A stretch of 64,000 bases of DNA, taken from the NCBI GenBank assembly GCA_033439255.1, contig CM065891.1:558001-622000 (forward strand), written 5' to 3'. Shown here in pieces: positions 1 through 10,126 of the stretch. A program made the translations under genes and the position numbers. Positions within the stretch are counted from its first letter, which is position 1. Each line of letters starts with the position of its first letter. Under the pieces are notes generated by a model. The model worked only from the letters and a program-made list of their open reading frames with translations. It did no database searches and had not been told where the DNA came from. Source of the DNA: Hericium rajendrae (Eukaryota > Basidiomycota > Agaricomycetes > Russulales > Hericiaceae).

Positions 1-328
1 TGCCGATAGATCAGTATGTTTTGACGAGAGAGGTCAGGGTTACTGAGTTCAGTGACCACCTGCGCCCACGCGCAAATGCCCGTATAGGTGTAGGGGACAA
101 GCAGTTTCGGGTGGTCTGTTTACTTGTGAAGTGTTGAGTGGCATCGTAAGTAGATTCGAAAGGTTTGACCTGTGTACAGGTTGTAAATTGGTAATGAAAG
201 TGGTCAAACCGACTCACAATGTTCCAAGGCGTGCCTCGCTCTGTAGTGGTTTGCCAGCGCGAAGCACGAATCCCGTCTCCAGCTGTAAGAGTGGGCGACG
301 ACACTGTCACGACCGCAATTAGTATTGA

Positions 329-1053
329 TTAGTTATATAATGAAGCAAGCTTACTGGATTGACCAGAGAATCGAGCTAAAATCTCTTTGGCTGCCGCGAA
401 AGCAGCTGCAGTAGCAGGAACAACCGTGACAGACACACGTTCAAGCGGGTTCCCACCGGGTGAGTAGAAAAAGCGAGTCTTGACTGTCCCAGGGAGCCAG
501 AACACGACGGGCTTTGTGTTTTTCTGGCGGGATAGGTTCTTGATTTTGGAACCGATGCTGGAAGCCCAGTCAATATCCACCGGCAAGTGCAAGATTGAGA
601 ACGTATTCTTTTCTGGTAAGGACCAGTTTAAGAAGGTGACGAGGCGTCTAATAGCATAAATTAGCCAGGCCTTGCAAACCGACCGTGGTATATACTCATG
701 AGTTTGGGTATCTTGATACCCGAGAATGTGAAGCTCATGCCCATTAATGGTACGAGTCTCAATAGCTGACTCGAATGGCTTGTTATCTGTATCCGATGCC
801 GTGTTAGAAGACCTGTAAATTGATTAATACTGGCAGCGAGTGAAAAAAGATGCAACACATACCCAGAGCCTTTGTCTTTGACAATATCTTGATGCTCGTC
901 CATCGTGGTAGTATCTCCAGTCTTCTTTACGATGGTCTTGTCCGGAATGTTAGAAGGGGTATGTCCAGATGGGGGAATTGGCGAAGTCGGCTGTCTGGTT
1001 ACCAATAAGAGAATCATCTAGCATATAAGAAGTCGTACGTACTTCTACTTGCC
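329..1053 (-). pseudogene. 3' part of a hypothetical gene split by element A
   Basis: Two exons are visible on the minus strand. The upstream one ends at 863 (donor GTATGT) and the downstream one runs 812-329 after a 50-nt intron (813-862). The join keeps frame through KDKGSG/SSNTASD and continues as an uninterrupted frame ending in SKLASLYN and a stop at 329. The encoded stretch has no motif I recognise; it is polar at the front and contains a short hydrophobic AAAFAAAKE run near the end. The upstream end of this reading frame is unclear because element A (1057-4054) begins right beside it. The matching 5' part probably lies beyond the element, at 4055-4231. I infer one gene interrupted by the insertion, possibly within an intron; the junction exon is not resolved. 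Confidence 0.5.
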
Positions 1054-1056
1054 TTT

Positions 1057-1068
1057 CATCAGAAAAAT
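1057..1068 (+). repeat. Left terminal inverted repeat of element A
   Basis: CATCAGAAAAAT pairs with the inverse of 4043-4054 with one mismatch (CATCTGAAAAAT on the other strand). Similarity continues inwards as CCTACATAG versus CTATATAGC. Confidence 0.65.
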
Positions 1069-1089
1069 ATGCAGGTCCTACATAGTTCT

Positions 1090-1340
1090 ACATATCTTAT
1101 ATAGAAGTCATAGGCCCATAGCACCTCCCTTTACTACATAGCTCTTATAGCTCAAGGGGAGAGCTATGGAGTACTATGAGGTGCTATAGAGCTGAAGGGA
1201 GTGCTATGAACTACTATCATAGCTATCATAGCTAACTATGAAGCTATTATAGAATGCCTAGCTACAACAATTATCAGAGCTATTATATCTATATGTACTA
1301 TATTGGATAGGTAGACTTCACACATCTATCCAAGCAATGA
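1090..1340. repeat. Left subterminal ATAGCT-motif cluster of element A
   Basis: This AT-rich stretch repeatedly shows short motifs such as CATAGCT, TATAGCT and GATAGCT in both orientations at irregular spacing. The same motif type fills 3820-4035 (right end of A), 14525-14720 and 16980-17205 (ends of B). Irregular subterminal motifs are typical transposase-binding arrays in CACTA/EnSpm-like elements; the function here is inferred. Confidence 0.6.
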
Positions 1341-1940
1341 AGCCTATCAAAGCTATTCAGATTGTAGTTTGACTGAATAATATATTTAGATATACTTTAA
1401 ATAAAAGGAATAATCACACATAGAACAATATCAAGAGGACTGAGCAAATTAAATTATATTTATCATTCCAATCTATTATGAAATCTTATAACTAACTACA
1501 AATGTATATATATATTTATATTACTAACACTAAAAAAATAACAAGTCAATACACAAAGACTACAAAAAGCGAAAATAAAACCTAAAAGTCTAAGTAACAG
1601 TCAGCAAAAGAGTAAGACTCACCAAGACCATATAACAAAAGTATAGTATAATCTATAACAGAACAAAGACATAAGATAAGCATGAGTTAGCAAATATAAA
1701 GAACAAAGACTTACCAAACATTGAGAAAAGAAGTACAAGTTGAGAGCAAGCCCGAAACGAAGGGAGAAGGTAGTGGTTGAAGAGAGAAAGACGACGCGCG
1801 TTGCGCGAGGTTTATATAGCTGAGCGCGGACGTGCCCGGTCGGAGCCACAAATATGGCTGCCGCGCGCGGCCGTGTGTCGCGAGAAAGGCTACGAATCTA
1901 GACTTTACTAACTTACTTTGCCTATCCATAGATGCACTGT
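1341..1940. other. AT-rich inner part of element A, no gene seen
   Basis: Short reading frames only, with no recognisable product. At about 1810-1930 the sequence becomes GC-richer and shares CGGAGCCACAA and a TATATAG/TTAAATA box-like motif with the corresponding part of element B (about 15300-15330). This suggests a conserved promoter-like block pointing towards the core. Confidence 0.4.
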
Positions 1941-1989
1941 ACAGTAGATAATTATGTAGCTCATTGATTGTTATTTTAGAAACTATCTA

Positions 1990-2240
1990 TGCTTGCTGTC
2001 TTTTTTCCGAATTTAATGTGATTTTATATGATTTGCTGAGTGTCGGAAACCGTAGACTCGCCCGTTCGGTGGCTGAAGCAGCGAATGTGCGTCAAGTCCA
2101 GTACGAACGTCTTCAACTTTGCTCCATCTTCAACCAGCCTCGTCCCTCCTCTCGTCCTCATCTCTCTCTCGACGATTCAAACACCGGCCGGATGGGTAGC
2201 GAGCGAACTAAAGGCTCCAGGTGAGTCAAAGTCAGTTTTA
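1990..2240 (+). promoter_or_regulatory. Conserved promoter/exon-like block of element A ending in a GTGAGT donor
   Basis: The block contains CTTTTTTCCGAATTTAATG followed by a pyrimidine-rich stretch (about 2130-2175) and ends in CTCCAG/GTGAGT at 2221. Element B has the same order: CTTTTTTCCCGTAAATTATG, a pyrimidine-rich stretch, then GGTAAGT near 15714. I infer a transcribed leader exon with a 5' splice site, conserved between two otherwise diverged copies. No convincing protein frame runs through it. Confidence 0.45.
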
Positions 2241-2264
2241 TTTTCTTTGTATTGCACTAATACA

Positions 2265-2298
2265 GGGAGTATCGCCCATTTTACGGTGCGATAGTCCC
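2265..2298. repeat. Imperfect hairpin downstream of the donor site in element A
   Basis: The arms GGGAGTATCGC and GCGATAGTCCC pair at 10 of 11 positions around a short AT-rich loop. It lies 44 bp after the GTGAGT donor. Element B has a different but perfect palindrome in the same position. Confidence 0.6.
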
Positions 2299-2769
2299 GT
2301 TTTTCGTCACTCCACGCCCCGGCTCCCATGTCCCACCCCCCGACTTCTACATTCCGTACGCTACCGCCGCCGCCACGTCGTACGCCTCCCTCGTGCCCCC
2401 TGGCGTGTCCCGCCATCGCGCACACGTCCGCCAACATGCACACGCCCCGCGAGCGTGCACGCCTGTGCACGGGCCCGCCAGCGCGCACGCACCTGCGCAT
2501 GGCCTCGCACGCCGGCGACTACGTACGGCCAGCGTCGCGTGCTGGCGATAGCCTGCGCACGGCCTCGTTGGCTTACGCACGCCGTACGGTCCCGCCTGCG
2601 ACCATCTGCATGTGCCTGCCCGCGCCCGCCTGTGCGTGCATGGCCCCGCCCGTGCACAACGCTGGCCATCAACGCAGGACGTCGTGCAGGCAGCCGCGAC
2701 GCGACGCGCACAGCGCGGGCACATCGAGCACGACGTCGGCCGTCCGCGTTGGCCACGTCATTGAACGCG

Positions 2770-3440
2770 GCCGCGACACTGCGTGCCCTCTCCGTCGCGT
2801 CTGTCCACTCTCCGCCGCGTCCATGCCCTCTCCGCCGCGTCCTTGCCCCCTCCGCGTTGCGTCCAGGTCCTCCGCGCCGCCTCCGCATCCTTTGCATCGC
2901 CTCCACGCCCTCCGCCCCATCTCCCCGCCCTCCGCGCAGCTTCACCACCCTTCGCACGCCCTCCACGTCATCTCAATGCCCTCCGCGTCACCTCCACGTC
3001 CTCCACGCCGCGTCAACGCCCTCGCCGCCCCGGCAACGCCCTCGCCACCGCGTCACCGCCCTCGCCGCCGCGTCCGCGCCCTCTCCGCCGCGTCAACGCC
3101 CTCCCCGCCGCGCCAACGCTCTCTGCGCCCCGTCAACGCCCTCCCCGCCGCGTCGATGCCCTTCGCGCCGCCTTCACGCCCTCTGCGCCACCTTCCCGCC
3201 CTCCGCGCCACCTCCACGCCCTCCGCGCAGCTTCCCCACCGCACGCCCTCCGCGTCGTCTCGATGCCCTCCGCTTCACCTCCACGTCCCCCACGCTGCCT
3301 CCACGTCCTCCACGCCGCCTCCACGCCCTCCGCGCCGCCTCCTCGCCTTTTGCGTCGCCTCCACGCCCTCCACGTCGTCTCCACGCCCTCCACGTCGTCT
3401 CCACGCCCTCCACGTCGCTTCCACGCCCTCCGCGTCGCTT
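2770..3440. repeat. GC-rich minisatellite core of element A
   Basis: Degenerate tandem repeats of about 15-18 bp built on CTCCGCGCCGCCTCCACGCC-like units. Because C-rich repeats contain few stop codons, several frames on both strands stay open here (for example 2221-3588 and 2328-3656), giving Arg/Pro/Ser-rich translations. I do not regard these as genes. Confidence 0.7.
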
Positions 3441-4042
3441 CCGCACCATCCGGACCGTCATCCTGCCCTATGTGCCACCTCCACTCTGCGCTGCGTCCAC
3501 ACGCTCCGCGCCCTGTCCGTGCTGTCCGTGCCGCCACTCCGCACTCCGCGTACCTCGCGCGCGACATCAACATCCCTGCGTGACATAATCCCACGCGCAC
3601 AGACCCCGGCAGCCCCAGCAGGCAGCAGCCCGCACGCGACCCACGTAGGGTGCTGATGCCATGCGAACGACATCCGCGGGCTGTGCGCAATGCTGCTCGA
3701 GTAGTATTTATAATTATAATTAGTTTTTGTAGCTAGATTCCTTATAGCAATGAAATATTTTTGAAGTCAGAAGTCCCTTATCTAATGAAATCAAAAAACT
3801 TGACTTGTGATTATGGAGTCTACCATACCTGCCATAGTGCTGATAGAATCCATAGCAAGCCTATGATGGTACATAGCTCTGATAGTGATGGGTCACAGAT
3901 ATGTAGCTCTATATACCTTTCACCTGCTGCTATGAAGGCTATGATAATGTGCATAGCTCCATATAGGTGCAGAGATGGCTATATAGACTGCATAGCACTA
4001 TGTTAGGGCACATACTTCAGTACTGAGCTATATAGATTTCTA

Positions 4043-4054
4043 ATTTTTCAGATG
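4043..4054 (-). repeat. Right terminal inverted repeat of element A
   Basis: ATTTTTCAGATG, the inverse partner of 1057-1068, followed directly by TTT. Confidence 0.65.
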
Positions 4055-4231
4055 TTTATCTTGAATAGGTAACACAACACGGGTGGAATTGTCATCACTA
4101 GTATGGTAAATAAACATAAAAAAACAGACTGGACTCGAAAAAAGAATGGCAGCATACGTGGGACAATTGTTATCGTCCTTTGCCAGGCCAGGCACAATCT
4201 CCGCAAGCTTTCGTTTGTCGCCACGACCCAT
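4055..4231 (-). pseudogene. 5' part of the hypothetical gene split by element A
   Basis: On the minus strand an ATG at 4231 opens MGRGDKRKLAEIVPG, a basic start. A possible donor (GTATGC) follows about 25 codons in, and the sequence then runs into the right end of element A at 4054. The reading direction matches the fragment at 329-1053 on the other side of the element, so I infer that both belonged to one gene. If the GTATGC donor is used, the insertion sits in the intron and might not destroy the protein, although the intron would be over 3 kb long, unusual here. Exons across the junction are not resolved. Confidence 0.45.
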
Positions 4232-4421
4232 GCTGCTTAAAATGCGTAAAACAGCACACAAGAGGTAAAGATAGTTCCACAAATGATTGACCGGACGAGG
4301 AATAAGTCAGGTAGCAGGTTAATATTGTACGAAGGCGCGTGAGGGGCAACAAATAAAAAGAGAGATGACGAAATTTGTCGATGTGGTCTGGAACTTTGTC
4401 AGGAGTGGGTGTAGAAAAGGT

Positions 4422-5106
4422 TTAGCGCAAGTCGCGTGGGGCGCTGACAGCAAATAAGAACTGGGCAAATTTACCAGATGGATCGAGTGGTGTCTGCGTG
4501 TGACCTTGGGCATGGATCGGAGAAGTGACAGTAACAAAGGATGATGACTGAGAAGGGCCGGGGTTTTCTTGCCAGACAAGGATGATAGGGCCGTCATAGA
4601 CAGGGAGTGATGACGTCTCTGGACCCATTGTAGAAACCAGTTCGCGGTGGTTGCAGACATGAAAAGTGTGTCCGCCATATTCGATACAAACACAGGGGAT
4701 GCGGGGTCGTGGAGAGGTGATTCCGCGAGAACGAATGGCACTCTGTTTTGGAATTAGAATAAACGTGCAAAGATAAAATGTTCCACTCACTAACAATCTT
4801 CGGTCCATAACAACATGGACTGTAGGGCCGACGGACATCCAAAAGGGATCCATCAAGGTACAGAAATTGAGGTGGAAATGTGCGAGTGATAAGGATGAGA
4901 TGCGTATAAGTTGAGCAATGGTGCATTGAAACATAAACATACCCGCGGAGTTTTTTCTGCTTCCGTTGTCTCCATTTGAGGCCACGGAGTTGACGATGGA
5001 CCCGTCTGGCGATCGGTAGCGTTGTCTGCGACAGTGAAAACGGGTCAGAGCACATGTGACTAAGCCGATTCCATGGAACAGTGGTGTGCTGGAGATTGCC
5101 GGCCAT
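4422..5106 (-). CDS. Hypothetical protein, two exons, 210 aa
   Basis: Exon 1 runs 5106-4795 (104 codons, starting MAGNLQHTTVPW). A 52-nt intron has a GTTAGT donor and TCTAATT...ACAG 3' end. Exon 2 runs 4742-4422 (106 codons plus stop, ending SAPRDLR). The join is phase 0 and the combined frame is intact. The first third is Arg/Lys-rich (RRVHRQLRGLKWRQRKQKKL), which could be a nuclear or nucleic-acid-binding segment. No known domain is recognised. It is one of several uncharacterised genes of about 200 codons in this island. An alternative donor inside exon 2 (GGTAAATTTG) would change the C-terminus. Confidence 0.5.
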
Positions 5107-5560
5107 GGCCAGTTTCACGAGGGAATTGAGCGCAGAGCATCCTGTACGATATCTGTCGCTACACGGTAACTTGCAGAAGGTACGTGGTTTTCTAGGTTAC
5201 TTGGAAAGTAAGCTGATCTTGTTGTCAAGCTATTCTAATGTGTACTATTATACGACGGGATAGGACTCCACCAGCCCGATAACGGTGATGTGGAGCTGGC
5301 AAAGGGGTGGATGGGCATAAAGCATCTGATCTCTCCATAACAGGCATGGTTTTCTGTCTAGGAGGTGTACGGCACTTCATCCAGTACCATCTTTCCCTCG
5401 ACATCTTTTGTTCTGTAACAAGAATGTCATTCATCCAAAGTTGATTTTGCTCTTATGCCTGTGGAGGCATCAATTGACAATTTGTGACAGGCTCCGATGG
5501 TCGAAGCCTCGCCCGTGATATCTGGCCCAACGAATCGGGCCGATTGTTACAAGACTTGGA
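5107..5560. other. Intergenic stretch, no supported gene
   Basis: Only short overlapping frames are present. An acceptor-like GGACAG just before 5571 suggests that the following exon belongs to a longer gene whose 5' exons I could not define here. Confidence 0.4.
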
Positions 5561-5570
5561 CTTTGGACAG

Positions 5571-5778
5571 ATGAAGGATGCTCAGCCTCAACGTGGCTGA
5601 CATTCACTTCGATGATACAGTCCTTGTCAAGGCTACTGTTTCCCGCTATCATCCTCACGATAGTGGGACCAGTTGGCAGGCTGCATTCAATCTGCAGAGC
5701 GTGTCACTCCTCGCCCGTGCACCCGAAGTAGGTTCAGAGCCTGTCGTCGCCGACGATGACTTCACAGGTTCTCTATAA
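5571..5778 (+). CDS. Hypothetical protein, C-terminal exon
   Basis: A reading frame containing LNVADIHFDDTVLVKATVSR ends at a stop at 5778. The segment is preceded by a plausible 3' splice site, and its balanced composition, with alternating hydrophobic and charged residues, looks like real protein. The family is not recognised. Upstream exons could not be assigned, so it may be a gene remnant. Confidence 0.35.
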
Positions 5779-6013
5779 ATTCAAATTATACAGCTTCTGC
5801 AGGGACGTCTTTTCTGTTGGACTAGGTCTTGAACTTCCCGCCATCCGGAGGATGATACGTTACCTGACTGTCATGTCTTCTCATATGCCAAATAATAAAA
5901 ATCTGATTTCTTCTTTTTAATCTCCTGTGCATACCACCGCGGGCAGAAAAGTGCACTCTTACCTTGTCCATGACTTCATCGTCTTGGTCATGAAGCATCC
6001 GAGACAATTTTGC

Positions 6014-6026
6014 CTTATATATAAAC
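6014..6026 (+). promoter_or_regulatory. TATA-box-like sequence
   Basis: TTATATATAAACC lies about 45-55 bp before the ATG at 6069. A similar TTATAAACC precedes the gene at 17665. Confidence 0.4.
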
Positions 6027-6068
6027 CACACTCTCATCCCGACATACTTTAACTGTTACACCGCTGCT

Positions 6069-6647
6069 ATGCCTGTAAGTCGTGTTGAACATGCTAACTT
6101 CTCAATCATGCCTGATTTATTACGAGGACAGTATCAGGATCCGATAGCACCACTCATGGACCAGCTTTGGAACAGCATTTTCATTCATCCCGACCTCTTC
6201 AAAACCAACGTCTTCTCGTCCCCGGAAGATGTCCTTGCGCAGCTCGACCTCTGTATGCTGTCTATAGCTGACGATGGCACGATCTGACCAGACGATTTAC
6301 AAGTGCTGCTGTTCCATGACAGTGTCGAACATATTGGCAATGTCTACGATCGCAACCCGGAACAGTTCGACTGGTACTATGCACTCTACGCCGTACCTCA
6401 ACAACACATGGAGCAACAACCTATCAACTCCATCACGTCCTTCCTAGTCCGCTCCAAACATACACAAATACGTGGACCCGTGATAGTTATCAAAAATGGA
6501 CCTCAGTCAAGCTATTGGGACATCGATGAGACCGTGTCCGATGAGGTTTTTGCCCAGACAGTATGGTGGTACTTCCTAGGCGGTACGGATGTTGAAGAAG
6601 AGTGTGCACTCCGCTCCCTCTTTTGTCTGTTGACTGATGAAGACTAA
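6069..6647 (+). pseudogene. Hypothetical protein with one in-frame stop
   Basis: The frame opens at 6069 (MPVSRVEHANFSIMPD) behind a TATA-like box, meets a single TGA at 6285-6287, then continues in the same frame to a stop at 6645-6647, giving about 191 codons in total. Sequence on both sides of the TGA has a normal protein-like composition (PDDLQVLLFHDSVEHIGN after it). The TGA is therefore either an inactivating mutation or a sequencing difference; no canonical intron removing it was evident. The family is not recognised. Confidence 0.5.
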
Positions 6648-6786
6648 ATACGAACACCGCTGTAATACATGACACGTGGTTCGGAATGTTGATCTTGCCT
6701 TTCTGAGTCCTTGCTCTTTCGTAAGAACCGTCCTTTGCTTTTCCCGCTGCATCTTTTCTCTCCATTCACCCAGTCTTCCCAAAGCT

Positions 6787-7375
6787 ATGGAACCTTTGCC
6801 TGGCACCGGACTTTTCCCTCCGTCAGTCTGGACACGCGTCTGCCGTTTCGCGGGACTGGACTGCATCCAAAACTTGACCAGCACCAGCTGTACGCTCCAC
6901 GATGTCATCACCAAATGGTTGCCTCGCGCTCTTGATCATGATTTACAGTCTTTCATTGATGACCCATCTGCTCTGAGGGCACTTATGAAAGATGAGGAGA
7001 TCATCATCACCGGTTCATTTTGTCTACAGTTCATGACCTCTCCGATCGATCGTCCATGGGAGAGCAAAAACCTAGATTTCATGTGTTCGGATGCATTCAC
7101 GTTCTCATCGCTCGTCACTTTCCTGGAAGAGGAAGAACACTACCACTATCATTAGACTTGGGACTCAGGGTGCAAGACCTCTCATTTTGAAGGGCGTCTA
7201 CTTGAGGGACGCACGTATCACCGCAACCGGAACGGACAGTTGGACGCCATACACGTCATGGTCCCCTACAGTGTGTATACCATTACCGCCGCCGTTGACC
7301 GAACTTGGACAACCCTCCTCATGAACTACATCTCTTGCGACTCCATAGTGTCTGTATTTCCGAAATGGACATTAC
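6787..7375 (+). pseudogene. Nucleotidyltransferase-like family gene, 5' fragment (interrupted by the LTR element)
   Basis: The frame begins MEPLPGTGLFPPSVW, meets one in-frame TAG at 7153-7155, and continues to the retrotransposon insertion at 7375/7376. It is recognisably related to 17665-18639: IITGSF here matches IISGSF there, and LDAIHVMVPYS matches KDIDVVVSSR. The same frame resumes after the retrotransposon at 14463 and again after element B at 17222. The family has a GS-containing strand-turn and acidic motifs like the nucleotidyltransferase fold. In this copy the first acidic pair is degraded (KNLDF rather than ADMDV). It is a pseudogene with one stop and two insertions. Confidence 0.6.
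7371..7375. repeat. Target-site duplication, left copy (ATTAC)
   Basis: ATTAC immediately precedes the 5' LTR and is repeated immediately after the 3' LTR at 14463-14467. Confidence 0.9.
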
Positions 7376-7798
7376 TGTCATGGATCGCTCCATTTCTCTC
7401 CGCCTTCTTCTCTGCCATCAAGGCATCGCGTCGGTCATGTGCTCCAGCAGCCCCATCACATGTTCACTTCCTCACATGACCTGGGGCTATCCTTCACCCA
7501 TGCCCTTGTTCCCCTTTGGGACATCCTATTGTTCTCCCTCTCATTGTTCTCCTTTTGGCCACCATTGCTCTCACTCTATTGTTCGACCCGTTATGGTGTC
7601 CATTGTTCTTTTCCCATTGTCGTCCCAGTACTTATAGGCTCCCTGTTGCTCGCCTATTTCCCTAGATTGTCCATTTCGTCTGTACCGTACTGTACCTCCA
7701 ATACAGGTCACTGCGCTGCTAGTCGCTATCTGCTCTCTCGCCCCCATCATCGCTGGTGACTTGGGTGGTTCTCTGCTGTCTACGACCGAGTCTTGACA
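7376..7798 (+). repeat. 5' long terminal repeat
   Basis: 423 bp, TGTCA...TGACA. Compared with the 3' LTR I see three T/C differences: near 7380, in the CTCCCTC(T/C)CATTG stretch, and in the CTCCCTG(T/C)(T/C)GCTCGCC region. Confidence 0.95.
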
Positions 7799-9023
7799 CC
7801 TGGACAATCTCTCATACACCCACCTCACCTCCCTACTATCGCCCATCATACCTCTCTTCTTTGAACCCTTCACCGCCGACATCTTCACCGTATCTCGACA
7901 TCCATTCCATCAACCTCATCTCCCCTTCCCCATCGCCAACACCATCGAGGGCAGTGCACTCATTCCCCTCCTCCGCTATTGTGCTGTGAAGCGTTGGGAA
8001 GCCGAAGGAGTTTGGTTTCGATTGAGATCGTGGAAACCACGCGCAGGTGCTATCTCCATTGCCTTATACGTTCGAATTCGAGTTGCTTTTGACGTCGACT
8101 TGCAAGAATTCACGTTTGGTGCCTCGGACATCGCCTACCACTGTCGCCAACCCAACCGAGGATCCCCTGCGAGCATCCTGCCATCGACCTCATTCCCCTT
8201 TTGCACACTAGGTTTCTTCACCCCAGAACCCTCGCCTGAGCCTGTGTGGGCCAGAGAACGCCTCGGCCACCGATTCCTCAGAACCCCGTACTCCACCACC
8301 TTGTACCCTCGTGCCCTTGGATGTCGTCCAGTTGCGGCAGACTTCCTGTAGGTTGTCACCATTGATTCCACCGACCCCCGCTTCCAGACCACTGCACCCT
8401 TCCCACTTGGGATCTTCGAGTCCCTCGGGGACTACCACGTTTACACCCTTGCTGGCATCGCCCGGATCCACTTTTCTCACCAAGACCCTGCCACCTGCCA
8501 GTGGTACTTCGCTGAGCACGAAGACTTCCCCTACCTCGAACTCGTCGACTTCGACGTTGCCAGAGAAGAACACCACCGCCTACACCCAGCCACTCCACCG
8601 CTCCCCACTGTCGCCCCTCCTAGTATCGACTCCCCTCTTGCACGCACCGAACCCCTCTTTGTACCAACAGGTATCATCTTCAACGCCGTTACCAGGAAGT
8701 ACTATGCATACCGTTCCAACTCTCGACGCCTAGTCGTTGGCTGGAGACCAAACCTAGTAGAAGGAAGAGATCAGTGGTTTTGGCAGGCCAGTAGCGTTTT
8801 CATCACTGAACCTGAACTCGCTCTCTCTCACCAAGTCCTAGAAGCCTGCGAGCAAGAGCGAGTTACCCGGCTCGCAGTCCTCCGCTCACCGCTACCCCCT
8901 CGCATCCCAACCCCGATACCAATCCCCTCACCCGCTCCACCTGTTACCACTGTTACATCCACATCCACCGTCAACGTCAAACCGATCATCACCTCAGCTC
9001 CCCCTGTTCAGCCGCCCGACGAC
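7797..9023 (+). other. Leader region, open in frame with gag apart from one TAG
   Basis: Reading in the gag frame, the sequence is open from 7797, directly after the LTR, to the gag ATG at 9024, except for a TAG at 8349-8351. The translations look like protein, with stretches such as VKRWEAEGVWFRLRSW before the TAG and CQWYFAEHEDFPYLELVDFD after it. A run such as TRKYYAYRSNSRRLVVGW is followed by a Pro/Ser/Thr-rich linker into gag. No in-frame ATG was noticed in the part before the TAG. The context CTTCCTGTAG/GTTG at the TAG also resembles a 3' splice site. I infer an N-terminal Gag extension or an upstream protein, broken or regulated at this codon. Confidence 0.55.
7799..7815 (+). other. 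Candidate primer-binding region
   Basis: The sequence just inside the 5' LTR is CCTGGACAATCTCTC. A TGG two bases after the LTR is the usual start of a tRNA primer site. I cannot name the tRNA; self-priming is an alternative. Confidence 0.35.
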
Positions 9024-10013
9024 ATGTCCAACCCTGAGATTGGCATCAAACCTGCTCCCTTTGAGGGAGATCGTTCCAAGTCCAAGGAGTTCCAGTTGCG
9101 TATTCGCTTATTCCTTCACGCCAACTCTACCCGGTATAAAGATGATACCGCCCAGATCTCCCTCTTCCTCGACCTCTGCCAGGGCCCTATTGCCGGCCAG
9201 TGGGCCACCCAGCGTGTCGAGGAGATCCTTGAGGATGACGATCTTGTGGCTGCAAACACATCTCCAGCCCATGTCCCTCGCTACGCCAACCTCGCTGCCC
9301 TTCGAACTCGCTTCAATTTGGACTTCTCCCCCCTTGACGACTCCAAGGATGCCTCCCATGCCATCCAGACCCTCCAGATGGGTACGCGCCCGGTAGTCGA
9401 CTACATCACCAAGTTCGAGTCCTTCGCTCCTCGCACTGGCTACAACGATGTGGCCCTGATCGATTGGTTCCTGCATGGCCTCAACAGCGCCTTGCGGGAT
9501 GATTGCCAGTGCAGCTACCCCACGCCCACCACCCTGGCTGAGTGGAAGGCGAGGGCCCGTGACAGGAATGCTGCCTACCTCATGCGCACCCGGTTTCAGA
9601 GTCCCCGCCCTACAACTGGGCACACCCCGGTGAGCACTCGCTCCCCTCAGTCCACATCTACTGGCCGATCCCGCACAGTTGCTGCTACAGGTGCCCCACT
9701 GCCCAAACTCTCGGAGCCTGACCGTGAGCGTCTCAGGCGTGAGGGCGGTTGCTTCTGCTGCCGCCAGAAGGGCCATGGCTTCCGCGACTGCCCCCTCAAT
9801 GCCGACTCCAACCCCTGTGCCCCAATCCCTCGTGTCCGAGCGCTAGAAACCGGCTCTGCCCCGGGAGTAGCTCCAGAAGATGCAGCCGCTGCCCTCGCTG
9901 TCCCCGCCATCAACAGGTCCATCGCCGACTTATCGTCGCAGTTGAAGGACTTGAGCGAGGAAGAGAGGGAAGAGGCAAAGGCTGCATTAAAGGATATGGT
10001 TGAGGGTTTTTAA
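9024..10013 (+). CDS. gag: Retrotransposon Gag polyprotein
   Basis: 329 codons from MSNPEIGIKPAPFEG to the stop at 10013. The N-terminal two thirds have the helical capsid character of Ty3/Gypsy Gag (FKSKEFQLRIRLFL-type and TRPVVDYITKFESFA-type helices). A CCHC zinc knuckle with C-x2-C-x4-H-x4-C spacing lies at about residues 242-256 (CFCCRQKGHGFRDC), and the C-terminus is acidic and helical. Gag should form the virus-like particle and package the element RNA. The same frame is open far upstream, so this ATG may not be the true N-terminus. pol starts 113 nt after the gag stop in another frame. Confidence 0.9.
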   Translation: MSNPEIGIKPAPFEGDRSKSKEFQLRIRLFLHANSTRYKDDTAQISLFLDLCQGPIAGQWATQRVEEILEDDDLVAANTSPAHVPRYANLAALRTRFNLDFSPLDDSKDASHAIQTLQMGTRPVVDYITKFESFAPRTGYNDVALIDWFLHGLNSALRDDCQCSYPTPTTLAEWKARARDRNAAYLMRTRFQSPRPTTGHTPVSTRSPQSTSTGRSRTVAATGAPLPKLSEPDRERLRREGGCFCCRQKGHGFRDCPLNADSNPCAPIPRVRALETGSAPGVAPEDAAAALAVPAINRSIADLSSQLKDLSEEEREEAKAALKDMVEGF

Positions 10014-10126
10014 AGCGCCCCCCGGTCACGTCATCCGTGGGTGGCAAGTAACATTTCTTTGATCCGTCGAATCGCTTCTCTGTACTATCCGACCCCTGTG
10101 AGCAATCGTATCCATCGTCTTTGCGC

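Larger units (their letters stand above)
1057..4054. mobile_element. Element A: 3.0-kb non-autonomous DNA-transposon-like element with inverted ends
   Basis: The left end begins CATCAGAAAAAT (1057-1068) and the right end is its imperfect inverse, ATTTTTCAGATG (4043-4054). TTT lies directly outside both ends (1054-1056 and 4055-4057), a possible 2-3 bp target duplication. The first and last 200-300 bp are AT-rich and packed with ATAGCT/AGCTAT motifs in both orientations. The centre is GC-rich with C-rich tandem repeats (about 2770-3440). A shared block (about 1940-2240) and the overall layout match element B at 14510-17221. No transposase motif is visible, so I infer a non-autonomous element mobilised in trans. 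Inverted ends, many subterminal repeats and a 2-3 bp duplication recall CACTA/CMC-type transposons, but the superfamily is a guess. Confidence 0.7.

Noticed and set aside
2177-3690. Several long open frames on both strands in the core of element A, up to 455 codons
   Set aside because: They overlap each other in most frames, translate to Arg/Pro/Ser-rich low-complexity repeats and arise from C-rich minisatellite units lacking stops.
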